Shown one piece after another: positions 45,655-55,412 of a stretch of 64,000 bases of DNA. Every line of letters begins with the position of its first letter. Positions within the stretch are counted from its first letter, which is position 1. The notes under the pieces were generated by a model. That model was given only the letters and a program-made list of their open reading frames with translations. It was not told the DNA's origin and made no database searches. Origin of the DNA: Oscillospiraceae bacterium (GTDB lineage Bacteria; Bacillota; Clostridia; Oscillospirales; Ruminococcaceae); assembly GCA_028692035.1 (NCBI GenBank), contig JAQUYD010000005.1, forward strand, positions 1 to 64,000. Direction: 5' to 3'. Position numbers and translations under genes: made by a program.

Positions 45655-45852
45655 ATGAAAAATTTGGGCACGGTTGGCGAACGCTATTGCCCCGCCCAGC
45701 AAAAAAACGTACCGGTGGAAATATGGTGGGATAGTGACGGCAGCCGCCAGGAACAATGCCTGCATCAAGACGGCTGCGCCCACAGGGAAAGCTATGCCGA
45801 AAGCTGCAGCGCCCCTTGTAAAAATAGCGCCGGCCTGGATTTTCACCCGTAA
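45655..45852 (+). CDS. Small Cys-rich protein of unknown function
   Basis: The 65-residue protein has six cysteines: YCPAQQKNVPVEIWWD at the N-terminus, then CLHQDGCAHRESYAESCSAPC. The arrangement suggests metal binding or disulfides. I do not recognise a named family. GGGAGGG lies six nucleotides before the ATG, and a strong terminator overlaps its end, so it is a real monocistronic gene. It diverges from yaaL-bofA. Confidence 0.7.
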   Translation: MKNLGTVGERYCPAQQKNVPVEIWWDSDGSRQEQCLHQDGCAHRESYAESCSAPCKNSAGLDFHP

Positions 45853-45881
45853 AAAAGCAGCTGCGATGCAGCTGCTTTTTT
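45851..45881 (+). terminator. Terminator of the small Cys-rich gene
   Basis: AAAAAAGCAGCTGC and its complement form a perfect stem around GAT, followed by T residues. Confidence 0.9.
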
Positions 45882-45981
45882 GTATGCTTTCCTATTTATA
45901 CGTCTTGAAAGGAGTTGTCCCATCAAGCTCGCCGGCTGCACATCGCCAAGCATTTTCTGGATTTGTGCAGTTTAGCCCAAC

Positions 45982-46022
45982 AAAATGCCCCCCTGCTGCA
46001 GCCATGCCGCAAGGGGGCGCCC
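45982..46022 (-). terminator. Terminator of rnr
   Basis: On the minus strand GCCCCCTTGC pairs with GCAGCAGGGGGGC-type bases and is followed by ATTTTGTT, about 20 nt after the rnr stop. Confidence 0.65.
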
Positions 46023-46039
46023 ATCAGATCAAAAGCCGC

Positions 46040-48220
46040 TTACACCTCTGCCTCTTCCAGCGTAAAGTCCACGTCGCCAGAGGAAACGTCCGCCCGGGCC
46101 ACCTTCACCGGGATGCGATCGCCAATGCGGAAATGCCGTCCGCTGACCGTGTCCTTGACCTCGATTTTGCCGTCGTACTCAAAATTCCCGGGCATTTCGG
46201 AAATGCGGATCATCCCTTCCACCGTGTTGGGCAGCTCCACAAAAATGCCCCGCTCTATCACGCCGGAAACAATCCCCTCATAACATTCACCCAGATGGCC
46301 GGTCATATACTCCGCCTTATAGCAGTCCTCACAGCTGCGCTCTACCGACATGGCCCGTTGCTCAGTGGCGCTGGAATGGGCTGCCGCGTCCTGCACAAAT
46401 TTGCCGAACCGCCGCTGGGCCTCCGGCGTGTCCATCCCCTTGAGTGCTTCGCTCATAATGCGGTGGATCGCCAGATCCGGATAGCGGCGGATTGGGGAGG
46501 TAAAGTGGGAATACTTGTCCAGCACCAGCCCAAAATGCCCTTTGTTCACTTCGGAATATTTGGCTTTTGCCATTGACCTTAACAGCTGGCTGTTGACCAG
46601 CATCTGCATGTCGGTCCCTTTGACCGCGTGTAAGATTTTTTGCAGCTGGGCCGGCCGAACACCCGGCTTCACCTCGGAGGTATCCAGGCCCAAAACTGTC
46701 AGCAGCGCGGATAACGCTTCCAACTTTTCCGCCGAAGGGTCTTCGTGGATGCGGAACAAAAACGGCAGTTCCCGCTCCAGACCGAAGGTCGCCGCCGCCT
46801 CGTTTGCTGTCAGCATAAACGATTCGATCATCCGCTCCGATTCTCCCGTCGCCCGAGGGAGGATGTCCTGCACGCGCCCGTCCTCGCCGATGACGATTTT
46901 CGCCTCGGTGGATTCCAGATCCAGGCTGCCCTGGGCCAGGCGGCGGCGGGCCAATAGCTCCGCCAACTCCTTCATAGCCAGCAACGTCGGCTCCAGGCCG
47001 TCGTACTTCTGGTGGATCGCTTCATCCGCAGTGCCGTCAAAAATCCGATTGACCTCGCTATACACGCCTTTGACCCGCGAACGGATCACGGTTTTATGAA
47101 ATTCGTAGCTGCTCAACGCCCCCTCCTGATCCAGATGCATCAGCGCCGAAAAGGCCAGCCTTTCCTCCATGGGGTTTAGGGAGCAGATCCCGTTGGAAAG
47201 TTCTTGGGGCAGCATGGGGATCACCGAGTTGGCATAGTACACCGAGGTGCCGCGCCCAAAGGCTTCTTCGTCCAAAACCGACTGGGGCAGAACGTAGTGG
47301 CTCACGTCGGCGATATGCACCCCCAGCTCCCAGCCGTCCTCCAGCCGGGTCAAAGAGATGGCGTCGTCGATATCCTTGGTGTCCGCCCCGTCGATGGTAA
47401 AAATGATTTGATCGCGCAGATCCAGCCTTCCGTCCATCTCCTGCTGGGAAATTCCTTTTTCTTGAATCCGGCGTGCCTCTTCCAGCACCTGGGACGGAAA
47501 TTCCTTCACGATCCCATTGTCCGCCAAAATCGCCTGGCAGCAGACATCCGCCCGCTGGCTGGAACCAAACACCGCCGTCACCGCCGCCCGATGGTCGAGA
47601 TGGCCCCGGCCCCGCTTAACGATCCGGGCTGAAACCTTGTCGCCTTCCTTGGCGTCGCCGGTCTCGTTTTTCGCCACCGTCACCGGCCCCTTCAGCTGCG
47701 AGTCGGGATAGACCACCGCAAGCCCGTCCTCCACGCGGAAGACGCCGGTGAAATGGTAATCTATTTCCTCTAAAATCGCCAGAACCTCTCCCTCTTTGAG
47801 GTTGCCTCGGCCTTGGCGCACCGTAACCTTCACCCTGTCGCCCGGCAGCGCGCCCATCAGGTAACGGCCGGGGATAAACACATCCTCCTGGGCTTCGTCC
47901 GGCCGGACAAACCCGAACCGTTCGGCCACCTTGACCACCACGCCTTCAGCGGTTTGGGCCTGGGCGTCTTTATAATAGCGCTCCCGTTTTTGCTGTACTG
48001 TTCCGCTTTTCACCATTCCTGCCAGCGCCAGTAAAAACGCTTCTACCTGGTGGCGGCGGATACCTGCCTGCTCTTGCAGATATTTCATGGAAGCGCCCCG
48101 GCTTCCCGCCCGCTCCAAAACGCGGGTGATCTCCTTTTTAAAGTCCGGCCGTGCTGCCGGTCTCTGGCCCGGTCTGCGGGGCCGATTGTCCTGTTTTTTC
48201 ATGTTTTGATCGTTCTTCAT
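46040..48220 (-). CDS. rnr: Ribonuclease R
   Basis: RNase R is a processive 3'-5' exoribonuclease that degrades structured RNA. The 726-residue protein has a basic, Pro/Arg-rich N-terminal extension, a winged-helix region, two cold-shock domains, the RNB domain with the metal-site motif TIDGADTKDIDDAISL (about residue 265 on) and the later HFTSPIRRYPDLAIHR, and a C-terminal S1 domain (GIVSGVIERGIFVELPNTVEG). ATG 48220 is favoured over the TTG 15 nt upstream because AAGGA is correctly spaced. It follows secG as in many Firmicutes, but smpB, the normal next gene, is absent. Confidence 0.95.
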   Translation of the reverse strand: MKNDQNMKKQDNRPRRPGQRPAARPDFKKEITRVLERAGSRGASMKYLQEQAGIRRHQVEAFLLALAGMVKSGTVQQKRERYYKDAQAQTAEGVVVKVAERFGFVRPDEAQEDVFIPGRYLMGALPGDRVKVTVRQGRGNLKEGEVLAILEEIDYHFTGVFRVEDGLAVVYPDSQLKGPVTVAKNETGDAKEGDKVSARIVKRGRGHLDHRAAVTAVFGSSQRADVCCQAILADNGIVKEFPSQVLEEARRIQEKGISQQEMDGRLDLRDQIIFTIDGADTKDIDDAISLTRLEDGWELGVHIADVSHYVLPQSVLDEEAFGRGTSVYYANSVIPMLPQELSNGICSLNPMEERLAFSALMHLDQEGALSSYEFHKTVIRSRVKGVYSEVNRIFDGTADEAIHQKYDGLEPTLLAMKELAELLARRRLAQGSLDLESTEAKIVIGEDGRVQDILPRATGESERMIESFMLTANEAAATFGLERELPFLFRIHEDPSAEKLEALSALLTVLGLDTSEVKPGVRPAQLQKILHAVKGTDMQMLVNSQLLRSMAKAKYSEVNKGHFGLVLDKYSHFTSPIRRYPDLAIHRIMSEALKGMDTPEAQRRFGKFVQDAAAHSSATEQRAMSVERSCEDCYKAEYMTGHLGECYEGIVSGVIERGIFVELPNTVEGMIRISEMPGNFEYDGKIEVKDTVSGRHFRIGDRIPVKVARADVSSGDVDFTLEEAEV

Positions 48221-48275
48221 TCTGTTCCTTTCCAATCCTCTTTCTTTTCATTCTTCCACATTTTTATCAAAATAA

Positions 48276-48306
48276 AATCCGCCGCCCGAAAAGCAGACGG
48301 AATTTT
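48276..48306 (-). terminator. Second hairpin between secG and rnr
   Basis: On the minus strand TCCGTC pairs with GGCGGA and is followed by TTTTATTTTG. With the next feature it makes a tandem terminator after secG. Confidence 0.5.
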
Positions 48307-48331
48307 TTGCTCGTTGGGAAAGGCGCAATAG

Positions 48332-48357
48332 AAAGGCCCTGCCATTGGCAGGGCCTT
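48332..48357 (-). terminator. Terminator of secG
   Basis: AAGGCCCTGCC and its complement flank a three-base loop, followed by TTTCTATT on the minus strand, nine nucleotides after the stop. Confidence 0.8.
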
Positions 48358-48365
48358 CGCCATTA

Positions 48366-48611
48366 TTAGAAATAAATGCTTAAAATCCAAACCAGCAAGG
48401 TAACGGCAAGGAACACCGTGCCGAGCACCTTTGTGTATTTGGAAAGGAGCACATCCAGCGTTTTCGCTCTGTTCTTGCCATAGCTCTGGGGTTGAGCGCC
48501 GCCCAGTGCCGAAGCACCGCCGCCCTTTCCCTCCTGCATCAAAACCATGATGATAATGACAATGGCCATCAAGATCAGCAGGATACCGCCGATTATTTCA
48601 AATGCCTGCAT
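48366..48611 (-). CDS. secG: Preprotein translocase subunit SecG
   Basis: SecG is a small subunit of the SecYEG membrane channel that aids SecA-driven export. The 81-residue protein has two membrane helices (ILLILMAIVIIIMVLMQEG, then VLGTVFLAVTLLVWILSIYF) joined by the Gly-rich loop GKGGGASALGG, which is diagnostic. ATG 48611 follows GGAGG by six nucleotides; the longer frame upstream is not coding. It has a good promoter and precedes rnr. Confidence 0.93.
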   Translation of the reverse strand: MQAFEIIGGILLILMAIVIIIMVLMQEGKGGGASALGGAQPQSYGKNRAKTLDVLLSKYTKVLGTVFLAVTLLVWILSIYF

Positions 48612-48645
48612 AGCGCACCTCCGAGAATTTCTGTTTAACATTATT

Positions 48646-48674
48646 ATCATAGCATAGCTTGTCATTGTTTGCAA
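48646..48674 (-). promoter_or_regulatory. Predicted promoter of secG
   Basis: TTGCAA (48669-48674) and an extended -10 TGC-TATGAT (48646-48651) are separated by 17 nt on the minus strand. Confidence 0.7.
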
Positions 48675-48782
48675 CATTTTTTGCGAAAAACTCAATCAAA
48701 CTTTTACAAAGCGCATAAGCCAAACCCGCGTCGGGCATACTGCTATTGGTGATGCAGGGGCTCTTGATTCCTGTTGCGTTTG

Positions 48783-48816
48783 AAGGGGCGCCGGCAAAGC
48801 CATCTGGCTGCCGGCG
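48783..48816. repeat. GC-rich hairpin after the ParC-like gene
   Basis: GGGCGCCGGCA and TGCCGGCGCCC are perfect 11-nt arms with an inner GCC/GGC. It lies about 80 nt after the topoisomerase stop. Neither strand has a proper T tail, so its role is uncertain. Confidence 0.6.
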
Positions 48817-48894
48817 CCCGCGCAGGCGGCCATTTTTTTGTCTTTTTCCCGAAAACGCCCTTTTACCCGCTGCCCTTTACAAAAAACTTTCCGT

Positions 48895-51141
48895 CTAGTC
48901 CAGCAGGCTCATCTGCTCGCCTAAATCCTCTGCCCTGGGAATCGCGCCTGCCGCGGGCAAGGACTTCGTCCGAAACCGGTGCTCATTATTGAGCATTTCG
49001 CCGGTAAATGGCACCGCTTGGTCCACCAGCGCATTTCTCTTTAAGGACATCACCGCCACACCCTGGGTATCCCGGGACTGCTTGGGATTGATCGCCCCCG
49101 TGTGGACGATCAGCATCCGCCCGCCGGTGGCCTTCAGCAAAAACTCCCGATCCTCCGGTACATAAAAAGCGCCGGCCAGCTCATCCCGGCCACTGTACGC
49201 GCCGGTCAGTTTTTTGCGGTTGGTCTTTGTCTCGTAGGAGGACATCTCCACCTTTGCCGCCTTGCCGCTTCGGAAAAAGAACATCATATAACCGGTATAC
49301 TCCTGCACCGCCGCAAAGCAGACGATCCGCTCGCCCTCTTCAAATCCCAGTTTCGCCGGCACATAATCCCCTAAAACACTGGCCTTGGTGTCGTCGAAAT
49401 CGTAGGCGTGGGACTTGTAGACCTGCTGATGGTCAGTAAAAAACAACAGATGCGCCCGGTTGGTGCTCTCCATGTTGGAAAGAATTTCGTCGCCCTCTTT
49501 GAGCTTTTGTTCCGAACTCATGCGCAGCGACTGAGGGGTGATTTTTTTAAAGTACCCCTCGCGTGTGAAAAACAGATTCACCGGATAATCGGGCGTCTCT
49601 TCTTCCTCGTCCTCCTGTACCGACTGCACATCGTACAGGATCAGGCTGCGGCGGGGCTGTGCATATTTTTTCTTGATCTGTTGCAGCTCCGACACGATGA
49701 TTTCCCGCACCTTTTTCTGATCGCCCAGGATGCCCTCCATCCGGACGATTTCCTCTTTTAGGCTCTCGGTCTCCTCGATGCGCTTTAAAATATACTCTCT
49801 GTTTAAATGGCGCAGCTTGATCTCCGCCACATATTCCGCCTGGATCTCGTCTATACCAAAGCCGATCATCAGGTTCATGACCACCTCTGACTCTTCCTCC
49901 GTCTCCCGGACAATGCGGATGGCCTTATCGATGTCCAACAGGATTTTGGAAAGGCCCAGCAGCAAATGGAGCTTTTCCTTTTTCTTTTTCAGGTCAAAGT
50001 AAACCCGCCGCTTCACACATTCCTCCCGGAACGCAATCCACTCCTCCAACAGCTCCCGGGCACCCATCACCCGGGGATAGCCGCTGATGAGCACGTTAAA
50101 GTTGCAGGACATGGTGTCCTCCAGCGAAGTCATGCGGAACAGCTTTTGCATCAACTTGTCCGGATCGATGCCGCGCTTGAGGTCAATGGCAATTTTAAGG
50201 CCCGACAGGTCGGTTTCGTCCCGGATGTCAGCCACCTCCCGCACCTTGGCGCTTTTGACCAGCTCGACAATTTTATCGATGATGATCTCCACCGTAGTGG
50301 TCGGCGGGATTTCGGTAATCTCCAGGCAGTTGGCAGCCTTATCGTAATTGTACCGCGCCCGCACCCGGACGCCTCCCCGGCCGGTTTCGTAAATCCGCCG
50401 CAACTCCGCTTCGTTGTAAAGGATATATCCGCCCCCAGGAAAATCCGGCGCAGCCAGCGTGGTAAGCAGATCGTGCTTGGGGTTTTTCATCAGGGCGATC
50501 GTCGTATCGCACAGCTCCTCCAGATTAAACGGGCAGATGGCACTGGCCATCCCCACTGCGATTCCGATATTAGAGTTGAGCAAAATACTGGGAAACTGCA
50601 CCGGTAGGAGGGTGGGTTCCTTCATGCTGCCGTCGTAGTTATCCTGAAAGTCAATGGTGTCCTTGTCAATGTCGGCGAACAGCTCGTTACAAATGGCATC
50701 CAGCTTGGCCTCTGTATAACGGGAAGCCGCATAGGCCATATCCCGGGAATAAGCTTTGCCAAAGTTTCCCTTGGAATCCACATATGGGTGCAGCAACGCC
50801 TGATTGCCCCTGGACAGGCGGACCATCGTCTCATAAATCGCCGCATCGCCATGAGGGTTTAGTCGCATGGTCTGGCCGACAATGTTGGCTGATTTGGTCC
50901 GGGCGCCGGTGAGTAGCCCCATTTTATACATTGTGTATAAAAGTTTGCGGTGCGCCGGTTTAAACCCGTCGATCTCCGGGATCGCCCGGGAGATGATGAC
51001 GCTCATGGCGTAGGGCATATAGTTGGTCTCCAGCGTCTGGGTGATGGGCTGTTCCATCACCACGCCGGCGTTTTCAATCTCCGCTGTCGCGCCGGCCACC
51101 GGTCGCTTGGGCGGCGGCGCCTTTTTCTTTTTTGGAGCCAT
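48895..51141 (-). CDS. Type II topoisomerase subunit A, ParC-like (divergent)
   Basis: The 748-residue protein has the breakage-reunion domain of GyrA/ParC: the catalytic tyrosine is Tyr142 in AASRYTEAKLD, followed by a beta-pinwheel C-terminal domain. It pairs with the upstream ATPase subunit to make a second topoisomerase, probably a topoisomerase IV-type decatenase. The quinolone-binding region reads NPHGDAAIYETM, so the position equal to GyrA Ser83 is Ala100 and Asp87 is Glu104. The first 20 residues are Lys/Pro-rich. It starts 71 nt after the partner gene, with GGGAGG before ATG. Confidence 0.88.
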   Translation of the reverse strand: MAPKKKKAPPPKRPVAGATAEIENAGVVMEQPITQTLETNYMPYAMSVIISRAIPEIDGFKPAHRKLLYTMYKMGLLTGARTKSANIVGQTMRLNPHGDAAIYETMVRLSRGNQALLHPYVDSKGNFGKAYSRDMAYAASRYTEAKLDAICNELFADIDKDTIDFQDNYDGSMKEPTLLPVQFPSILLNSNIGIAVGMASAICPFNLEELCDTTIALMKNPKHDLLTTLAAPDFPGGGYILYNEAELRRIYETGRGGVRVRARYNYDKAANCLEITEIPPTTTVEIIIDKIVELVKSAKVREVADIRDETDLSGLKIAIDLKRGIDPDKLMQKLFRMTSLEDTMSCNFNVLISGYPRVMGARELLEEWIAFREECVKRRVYFDLKKKKEKLHLLLGLSKILLDIDKAIRIVRETEEESEVVMNLMIGFGIDEIQAEYVAEIKLRHLNREYILKRIEETESLKEEIVRMEGILGDQKKVREIIVSELQQIKKKYAQPRRSLILYDVQSVQEDEEEETPDYPVNLFFTREGYFKKITPQSLRMSSEQKLKEGDEILSNMESTNRAHLLFFTDHQQVYKSHAYDFDDTKASVLGDYVPAKLGFEEGERIVCFAAVQEYTGYMMFFFRSGKAAKVEMSSYETKTNRKKLTGAYSGRDELAGAFYVPEDREFLLKATGGRMLIVHTGAINPKQSRDTQGVAVMSLKRNALVDQAVPFTGEMLNNEHRFRTKSLPAAGAIPRAEDLGEQMSLLD

Positions 51142-51212
51142 CGTTTTCCTCCCTTATTCATCCTGTGGGGACGCATCCGTCCCCGCGTTGCTCTTTCCTG
51201 CTCCGCACTGGA

Positions 51213-53189
51213 TTAGGAAACGTCCGCCGCGTCCAGATATAGATGCCCGTTTTCCGTAATAAATTCTTTCCGCCCCGCCAGGTTTTCACCCAGCAGCAGG
51301 TCAAACATCCGTGCGGTGGCCTGGGCCTCCTCGGGGGTCACTTTAATAAGCCGGCGAGTTTCCGGATTCATGGTGGTCATCCACATCATGTCCGGCTCAT
51401 TTTCACCAAGACCTTTGGAACGCTGGATGGTATATTTCCCCTTAATGCGGCCCAAAATTTCCGCTTTTTCCGTTTCATTGTAGGCAAAATAGGTTTTATC
51501 CCTGGCATTGATCTCGTACAATGGGGACTCGGCGATATACACATAGCCTTCCCGGATCAGGGTGGGCACTAGCCGGTACAGCATGGTCAAAATCAGCGTC
51601 CGGATCTGAAAGCCGTCTACGTCCGCATCAGTGCAGATGATAACCTTGTTCCAGCGCAGATTGCCCAAATCAAAATTGGAGATCTCCTTATTGGATTTGC
51701 TTTGCACCTCCACGCCGCAGCCCAGCACCTTGAGAATATCGATGATAATATCGTTTTTAAAAATTTTGTCGTACTCCGCCTTCAGGCAGTTTAAAATTTT
51801 CCCCCGCACCGGGATAATGGCCTGAAACTCCGCGTCCCGGGACAGCTTACAGGCGCCCAGGGCCGAATCGCCCTCTACAATAAAGATCTCCCGGCGGTTC
51901 ACATCCTTGGTGCGGCAATCCACAAACTTCTGCACCCGGTTGGCAATATCCAGCGATCCCGCCAGCTTTTTTTTCAAATTCAGCCGCGTCTTTTCCGCAT
52001 TTTCACGGCTGCGCTTGTTAACCAACACCTGGTCGGCGATTTTGGCCGCGTCCATGGGGTTTTCGATGAAGTAAACTTCCAGCGAATGCTTTAGGAAGTC
52101 GGTCATCGCCTCATATATGAATTTATTCGTAATGCTCTTTTTCGTCTGATTTTCGTAAGAAGTTTGGGTGGAAAAGGAGGAGGAAACCAAAACCAGGCAA
52201 TCCTCCACATCCTGAAAGGTGATCTTGCTTTCGTTTTTCAGATACTTTCCCAGCTGCTTTAAAATCGCGTCGATCTGAGAGACAAACGCCGCCTTTACCG
52301 CCTTTTCCGGTGCGCCCCCATGTTCTAGGTGGCTGGAGTTATGGTAGTATTCCAACAGCTTGACCCGATTGGAAAAACAGCACGCCACCTGCATTTTGAC
52401 CTTGTATTCTGGCTTGTCCTCCCGGTCCCGCCCCCGGCGCTGGGCCTCCCAGTACTGGGGGCTGGTCAGGGTCTCCTCCCCGGCCAATTCCTTTACATAG
52501 TCAACGATGCCGTTTTCATACTGAAATTCCTGCTCTTCAAAGGTTTTGCCCGTTTGGTTGCGGAACACGAACAGCAGCCCCGCGTTGACCACGGCTTGCC
52601 GTTTCAGCACCTCTGTATAATACTCTACTGGGATGTCAATATCGGTAAATACATCTAGGTCCGGCTTCCAGCGGATGCGGGTGCCAGTCTTTTTCTGGCT
52701 GGTCGGCTCCTTGTGCAGGCCGCCGACATTTTCACCTTTTTCAAAGCGGAGGGCGTATTTAAATCCATCTCGGAATATTTCAGCATCCATATACTCAGCG
52801 GCATACTGGGTGGCGCAAAGCCCCAGTCCATTGAGCCCTAAGGAATATTCGTAGCCCTCGCCCTCATTGGTTTTGTATTTGCCGCCAGCGTACAATTCAC
52901 AAAAGCACAGCTCCCAGTTGTAGCAGCCTTCATTTTTGTTGAAATCCACCGGGATTCCAGCGCCGAAATCCTGTACCTCGGCGGCGCCGTCCTCAAAGCG
53001 GGTAATGATGATCTTGTCGCCCCGGCCCTCCCTGGCCTCGTCAATCGAGTTGGACAAGATCTCAAAAACCGAATGCTCGCAGCCTTCGATGCCGTCGGAG
53101 CCGAAAATAACGCCCGGGCGTTTCCGGACCCGGTCCGCGCCCTTCAGCGCCTGGATGCTCTCATTATCATATGCTGCTTTCTTTGCCAT
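51213..53189 (-). CDS. Type II topoisomerase subunit B, ParE-like (divergent)
   Basis: The 658-residue protein has the GHKL ATPase (FEILSNSIDEAREG near residue 44), the transducer domain and the TOPRIM metal site (EGDSA; CTDADVDGFQIRTLIL), then RSKGLGENEP. The ATP lid reads SLGLNGLGLCAT, where typical GyrB/ParE has GGLHGVG, so it belongs to the divergent Clostridia second-topoisomerase clade and not to housekeeping GyrB. The start 53189 follows GAGGAGG; the longer frame is not coding. It is likely cotranscribed with the downstream ParC-like gene. Confidence 0.88.
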   Translation of the reverse strand: MAKKAAYDNESIQALKGADRVRKRPGVIFGSDGIEGCEHSVFEILSNSIDEAREGRGDKIIITRFEDGAAEVQDFGAGIPVDFNKNEGCYNWELCFCELYAGGKYKTNEGEGYEYSLGLNGLGLCATQYAAEYMDAEIFRDGFKYALRFEKGENVGGLHKEPTSQKKTGTRIRWKPDLDVFTDIDIPVEYYTEVLKRQAVVNAGLLFVFRNQTGKTFEEQEFQYENGIVDYVKELAGEETLTSPQYWEAQRRGRDREDKPEYKVKMQVACCFSNRVKLLEYYHNSSHLEHGGAPEKAVKAAFVSQIDAILKQLGKYLKNESKITFQDVEDCLVLVSSSFSTQTSYENQTKKSITNKFIYEAMTDFLKHSLEVYFIENPMDAAKIADQVLVNKRSRENAEKTRLNLKKKLAGSLDIANRVQKFVDCRTKDVNRREIFIVEGDSALGACKLSRDAEFQAIIPVRGKILNCLKAEYDKIFKNDIIIDILKVLGCGVEVQSKSNKEISNFDLGNLRWNKVIICTDADVDGFQIRTLILTMLYRLVPTLIREGYVYIAESPLYEINARDKTYFAYNETEKAEILGRIKGKYTIQRSKGLGENEPDMMWMTTMNPETRRLIKVTPEEAQATARMFDLLLGENLAGRKEFITENGHLYLDAADVS

Positions 53190-53317
53190 AGGCCCCTCCT
53201 CGGAATTTTTTCTTTTTTCGCTCCGTTTTTCCCTGCCAACGAATCCCAAACGGGTGCAAACGCTACGCCCGGCTCGCCGCGCCCCAAAGGGCTGGCAAGC
53301 CATGGCCATCCGCGGTT

Positions 53318-53346
53318 ATCATACCATATTTTCCGCCGGTTTGCAA
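53318..53346 (-). promoter_or_regulatory. Predicted promoter of the topoisomerase genes
   Basis: TTGCAA (53341-53346) and TATGAT (53318-53323) on the minus strand have a 17-nt spacer, giving a leader of about 120 nt. Confidence 0.7.
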
Positions 53347-53387
53347 AGCCTGGCCCATTCCCTAGGAAAATCCCGTTTGATGCAGAC

Positions 53388-53418
53388 AAAAAGATTCTCC
53401 GGGCCAGCCCGGAGAATC
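53388..53418 (-). terminator. Terminator of ftsH
   Basis: GATTCTCCGGGC and its complement form a near-perfect palindrome, followed on the minus strand by TTTTTGTC, 22 nt after the ftsH stop. Confidence 0.88.
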
Positions 53419-53439
53419 AAAATGCTTGTTTCCTCTTTC

Positions 53440-55377
53440 CTACAGATCAGAAAAGGGATTATTCTGCTCTTCCGGCACAACCTGTTGCGCCGGTTCTTCT
53501 TCGCCAGGCATTGGGGCCAAATCCGCCGGGCTCCATTCCATCTCACCGGTCATGACCTTGCGGAACTCCTCGCCGTCGATCTTTTCATGATGGTACACAT
53601 ACTGGGCCACCAAATGCAGCTGATCCATATGGCCGGTCAGGATGCTTTTGGCTGACTCATATGCGTTGTCCACCAGCTCCCGGACCTCCACATCAATTTC
53701 CGCCGCCACATTTTCCGAAAAATTGCGGTTTTGAGAGATATCGCGGCCCAGGAAAATTTCCCCTTCATCCTGCCCGTAGACCACCGGCCCTAGCTTTTCG
53801 CTAAAGCCATAACGGGTAACCATATTCCGGGCAATCTTGGAGGCCCGCTCCAAATCGTTGGAAGCACCGGTCGAAATATCGTCCAGCACCAATTTTTCTG
53901 CCATCCGGCCGCCGAGCAGCACAACCAGCGTTTCGCTCATATGCCGCTTGGTCTCATAGGAGGTCTCCACCACCGGCAAGGACATCGTAAACCCGCCTGC
54001 CATGCCGCGTGGGATAATGGACACCATGTGCACCGGATCCTGGGTCTGGCAATAGTAGGTGCAAACCGCATGGCCCGCCTCATGATACGCGGTGAGTTTT
54101 TTATCTTTGTCCGAGACCTTGTGGGATTTTTTCTCCGGCCCCGCAACGACCTTGATGGTCGCCTCCTCGATTTCCAGCATGGTGATGGCCTTGCGGCTAC
54201 GGCGCGCAGCCAGCAGCGCCGCCTCGTTCATTAAGTTTTCCAAGTCCGCGCCGGTAAAGCCCACCGTCGTTTTGGCGATCACCGACAAATCCACGTCGGG
54301 GCCGATGGGCTTGTTGCGGGTGTGAACCTTTAAAATCGCTTCCCGTCCCGCAGAATCCGGATATCCCACCACAATCTGGCGGTCAAACCGGCCGGGACGC
54401 AGCAGCGCCGGGTCCAGAATGTCGATTCGGTTGGTCGCCGCAATGATGATGACCCCGGAGTTGTTGCCAAACCCGTCCATCTCCACCAGCAGCTGGTTCA
54501 ACGTTTGTTCCCGCTCGTCATGCCCGCCACCAAGGCCAGCGCCTCTGTGACGGCCCACCGCGTCGATCTCGTCGATAAACACGATAGACGGGGCGTTCTT
54601 TTTTGCTTGTTCAAACAGGTCGCGAACGCGGGAAGCGCCCACGCCTACAAACATCTCCACAAAGTCCGAACCGGAAATGGAAAAGAAGGGAACGCCCGCT
54701 TCTCCTGCTACCGCCCGGGCCAGCAGGGTCTTGCCGGTACCGGGAGGGCCCATTAGCATTACGCCCTTGGGGATGCGCGCGCCCAATTCATTGAACTTTT
54801 TGGGATTCTTCAAAAATTCTACAATTTCGACCAGTTCGGCCTTTTCCTCTTCCGCGCCGGCTACGTCGGCAAAGGTGGTTTTCTTGCTGTCCTCCGCCGT
54901 CCGCACCTTGGCTTTGGCAAAGCTCATGGCCTTGCCCGCGCCGCCGCCGGCCTGGCGCATCATCATAAACCACAGGAAGACCATGGCGCCGATCAAAAGC
55001 AGGTATGGCAGCATACTCAACCACCACGGCGCGTCCTTGGGCCGGACAAAATCGGTTTTCATCACCGCGTCCGGATGGTGCTCGTTGTAGGTATCGATCA
55101 ACTCCCGGGTATCCTCATAAAACATGTTAACGCTGGCGACCCGGTAATTGATGATCGCCGTCTGTCCGGCGTCGTTCTGGATCTGCATGCTCATTTCGCC
55201 GCTGCTGACGTCGAGGGAGAACTCCTGCACCTGTTCTTTTTCAAAGTAGGAGATGATTTCGTAATACTTGGGTTGTTCCTGCTCCGACATCATGGACACG
55301 GCAAAATAAATCGTCATCATCAGCATTGCCAGAATGATGATATATACGCCGATCCCTCTGGACGGTTTTCTGTTCAA
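53440..55377 (-). CDS. ftsH: ATP-dependent zinc metalloprotease FtsH
   Basis: FtsH is a membrane AAA+ protease that degrades damaged membrane proteins and some regulators. The 645-residue protein has a first membrane helix (10-28), an extracytoplasmic domain (about 30-118), a second helix (119-140), Walker A GPPGTGKT (210-217), Walker B VFIDEIDA (266-273), the second region of homology around 315-333 and the zinc site HEAGH (432-436). It is the last gene of the dnaB-tilS-hpt-ftsH run, starting about 36 nt after the hpt stop. Confidence 0.97.
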   Translation of the reverse strand: MNRKPSRGIGVYIIILAMLMMTIYFAVSMMSEQEQPKYYEIISYFEKEQVQEFSLDVSSGEMSMQIQNDAGQTAIINYRVASVNMFYEDTRELIDTYNEHHPDAVMKTDFVRPKDAPWWLSMLPYLLLIGAMVFLWFMMMRQAGGGAGKAMSFAKAKVRTAEDSKKTTFADVAGAEEEKAELVEIVEFLKNPKKFNELGARIPKGVMLMGPPGTGKTLLARAVAGEAGVPFFSISGSDFVEMFVGVGASRVRDLFEQAKKNAPSIVFIDEIDAVGRHRGAGLGGGHDEREQTLNQLLVEMDGFGNNSGVIIIAATNRIDILDPALLRPGRFDRQIVVGYPDSAGREAILKVHTRNKPIGPDVDLSVIAKTTVGFTGADLENLMNEAALLAARRSRKAITMLEIEEATIKVVAGPEKKSHKVSDKDKKLTAYHEAGHAVCTYYCQTQDPVHMVSIIPRGMAGGFTMSLPVVETSYETKRHMSETLVVLLGGRMAEKLVLDDISTGASNDLERASKIARNMVTRYGFSEKLGPVVYGQDEGEIFLGRDISQNRNFSENVAAEIDVEVRELVDNAYESAKSILTGHMDQLHLVAQYVYHHEKIDGEEFRKVMTGEMEWSPADLAPMPGEEEPAQQVVPEEQNNPFSDL

Positions 55378-55412
55378 TCGCTTCCACTCCTTGCTCTTTC
55401 CTCCTGGAAAGG

